Below are positions 63,753 through 64,000 of a DNA stretch of 64,000 nucleotides, piece by piece; the stretch's first letter is position 1; each line of letters begins with the position of its first letter. The position numbers and the translations under genes were made by a program. Below the pieces are notes generated by a model. The model saw only the letters and a program-made list of their open reading frames with translations. It ran no database searches and was not told the origin of the DNA. The stretch comes from Spirulinaceae cyanobacterium SM2_1_0 (GTDB taxonomy: Bacteria; Cyanobacteriota; Cyanobacteriia; Cyanobacteriales; Spirulinaceae): NCBI GenBank assembly GCA_012031265.1, contig JAAUTY010000017.1:1-64000 (forward strand). The letters run 5' to 3'.

Positions 63753-64000
63753 TCAGACCCAGCCACGTAGACGGTAGATGATCATACCGATATATTCCTT
63801 GAGCGCCGAAGTGGTAGTGGCGAGGCGGCTAGCATCCGGGAGTAGCGCTAGCAGGATCGCTTGGATGCTGTCGTCGTCGGTTTCGGTGTCAGCCGTGGTG
63901 AGAAAGTCGGTCGGGGCGGGGATCGCCTTGATACCTAGGCGCTGGAAGATGCGTAGGGCGCGGGGCATATGCATGGCGGAGGTGACGAGCAGCACGCGCT
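63753..64000 (-). CDS. YdcF/SanA (DUF218) family protein, C-terminal part
   Basis: The frame is open through the right edge and stops at 63753, giving about 82 visible residues. RVLLVTSAMHMPRALRIFQRLGIKAIPAPTDF is the conserved strand and TSAxHMxRA motif of the DUF218 family, followed by LKEYIGMIIYRLRGW at the end. In bacteria ElyC/SanA members act on envelope polysaccharide lipid carriers; for cyanobacteria the role is unknown. The N-terminus lies outside the window. Confidence 0.82.
   Translation of the reverse strand, partial: RVLLVTSAMHMPRALRIFQRLGIKAIPAPTDFLTTADTETDDDSIQAILLALLPDASRLATTTSALKEYIGMIIYRLRGWV

Overview
The window is a GC-rich cyanobacterial chromosome segment. The evidence is psaL and psaI (photosystem I), a CpcS/CpeS-type bilin lyase, many families of unknown function that I associate with cyanobacteria (DUF3326, DUF790, DUF3120, DUF2079, DUF4335, DUF3038, DUF4332), and dozens of copies of the HIP1 palindrome GCGATCGC. 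The bilin lyase implies phycobilisomes. A unicellular, phycobilisome-containing lineage such as Rubidibacter is a guess from composition and gene content, not something I could test.

Layout. (1) 1-6400 is an accessory region: an open-ended TpsA-type haemagglutinin gene, a small orphan gene, a YoeB/YefM-type toxin-antitoxin pair, a broken TpsB transporter remnant, and a 5'-truncated membrane-anchored coiled-coil gene. (2) 6400-18300 is mostly intact core genes: DUF3326 and CPBP protease, GNAT, psaL-psaI, cpcS, a prohibitin-like SPFH protein, CocE hydrolase with a small phosphatase, DUF790 and a GAF-PAS histidine kinase. (3) 18300-24400 is eroded: an AT-rich stretch, a decayed gene, recG with one frameshift, a repeat element, another remnant, and a frameshifted sugar-binding lipoprotein. 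(4) 24400-42200 holds housekeeping genes: argD, dnaK, fabF-acpP, an HdrB-like CCG protein with photolyase, ispF, hppD (frameshifted), an FHA-adenylate cyclase, rfbC, DUF2079, an MBL hydrolase, rpmI-rplT and an extracytoplasmic solute receptor. (5) 42200-59300 holds a CbiM/NikL-like/lipoprotein metal uptake cluster, DUF4335 and DUF3038, an S2P protease, TPR and CAP-domain exported proteins, a SulP transporter, a four-gene TspO operon and a class C beta-lactamase-like lipoprotein. (6) 59300-64000 has repeats, two gene fragments fused back to back, cysS, a His-rich CobW GTPase and the end of a YdcF-like gene.

Two patterns stand out. First, four otherwise well-conserved genes (recG, the sugar-binding lipoprotein, hppD, DUF3038) are each broken by what looks like one missing base, at least two of them in G or C runs. 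This pattern favours sequencing or assembly error over true decay. Second, a roughly 110-bp dispersed repeat with CTAG ends occurs three times, with a half copy between ispF and hppD. One copy ends in a perfect 66-bp palindrome. I found no CRISPR array, no tRNA or rRNA gene and no complete insertion sequence. No single locus is clearly a new system. The best candidates for something undescribed are the CbiM/NikL-like/lipoprotein cluster without CbiQ/CbiO, the TspO/DUF4332/coiled-coil operon, the repeat family, and a foldable intergenic element at 36660-36736.
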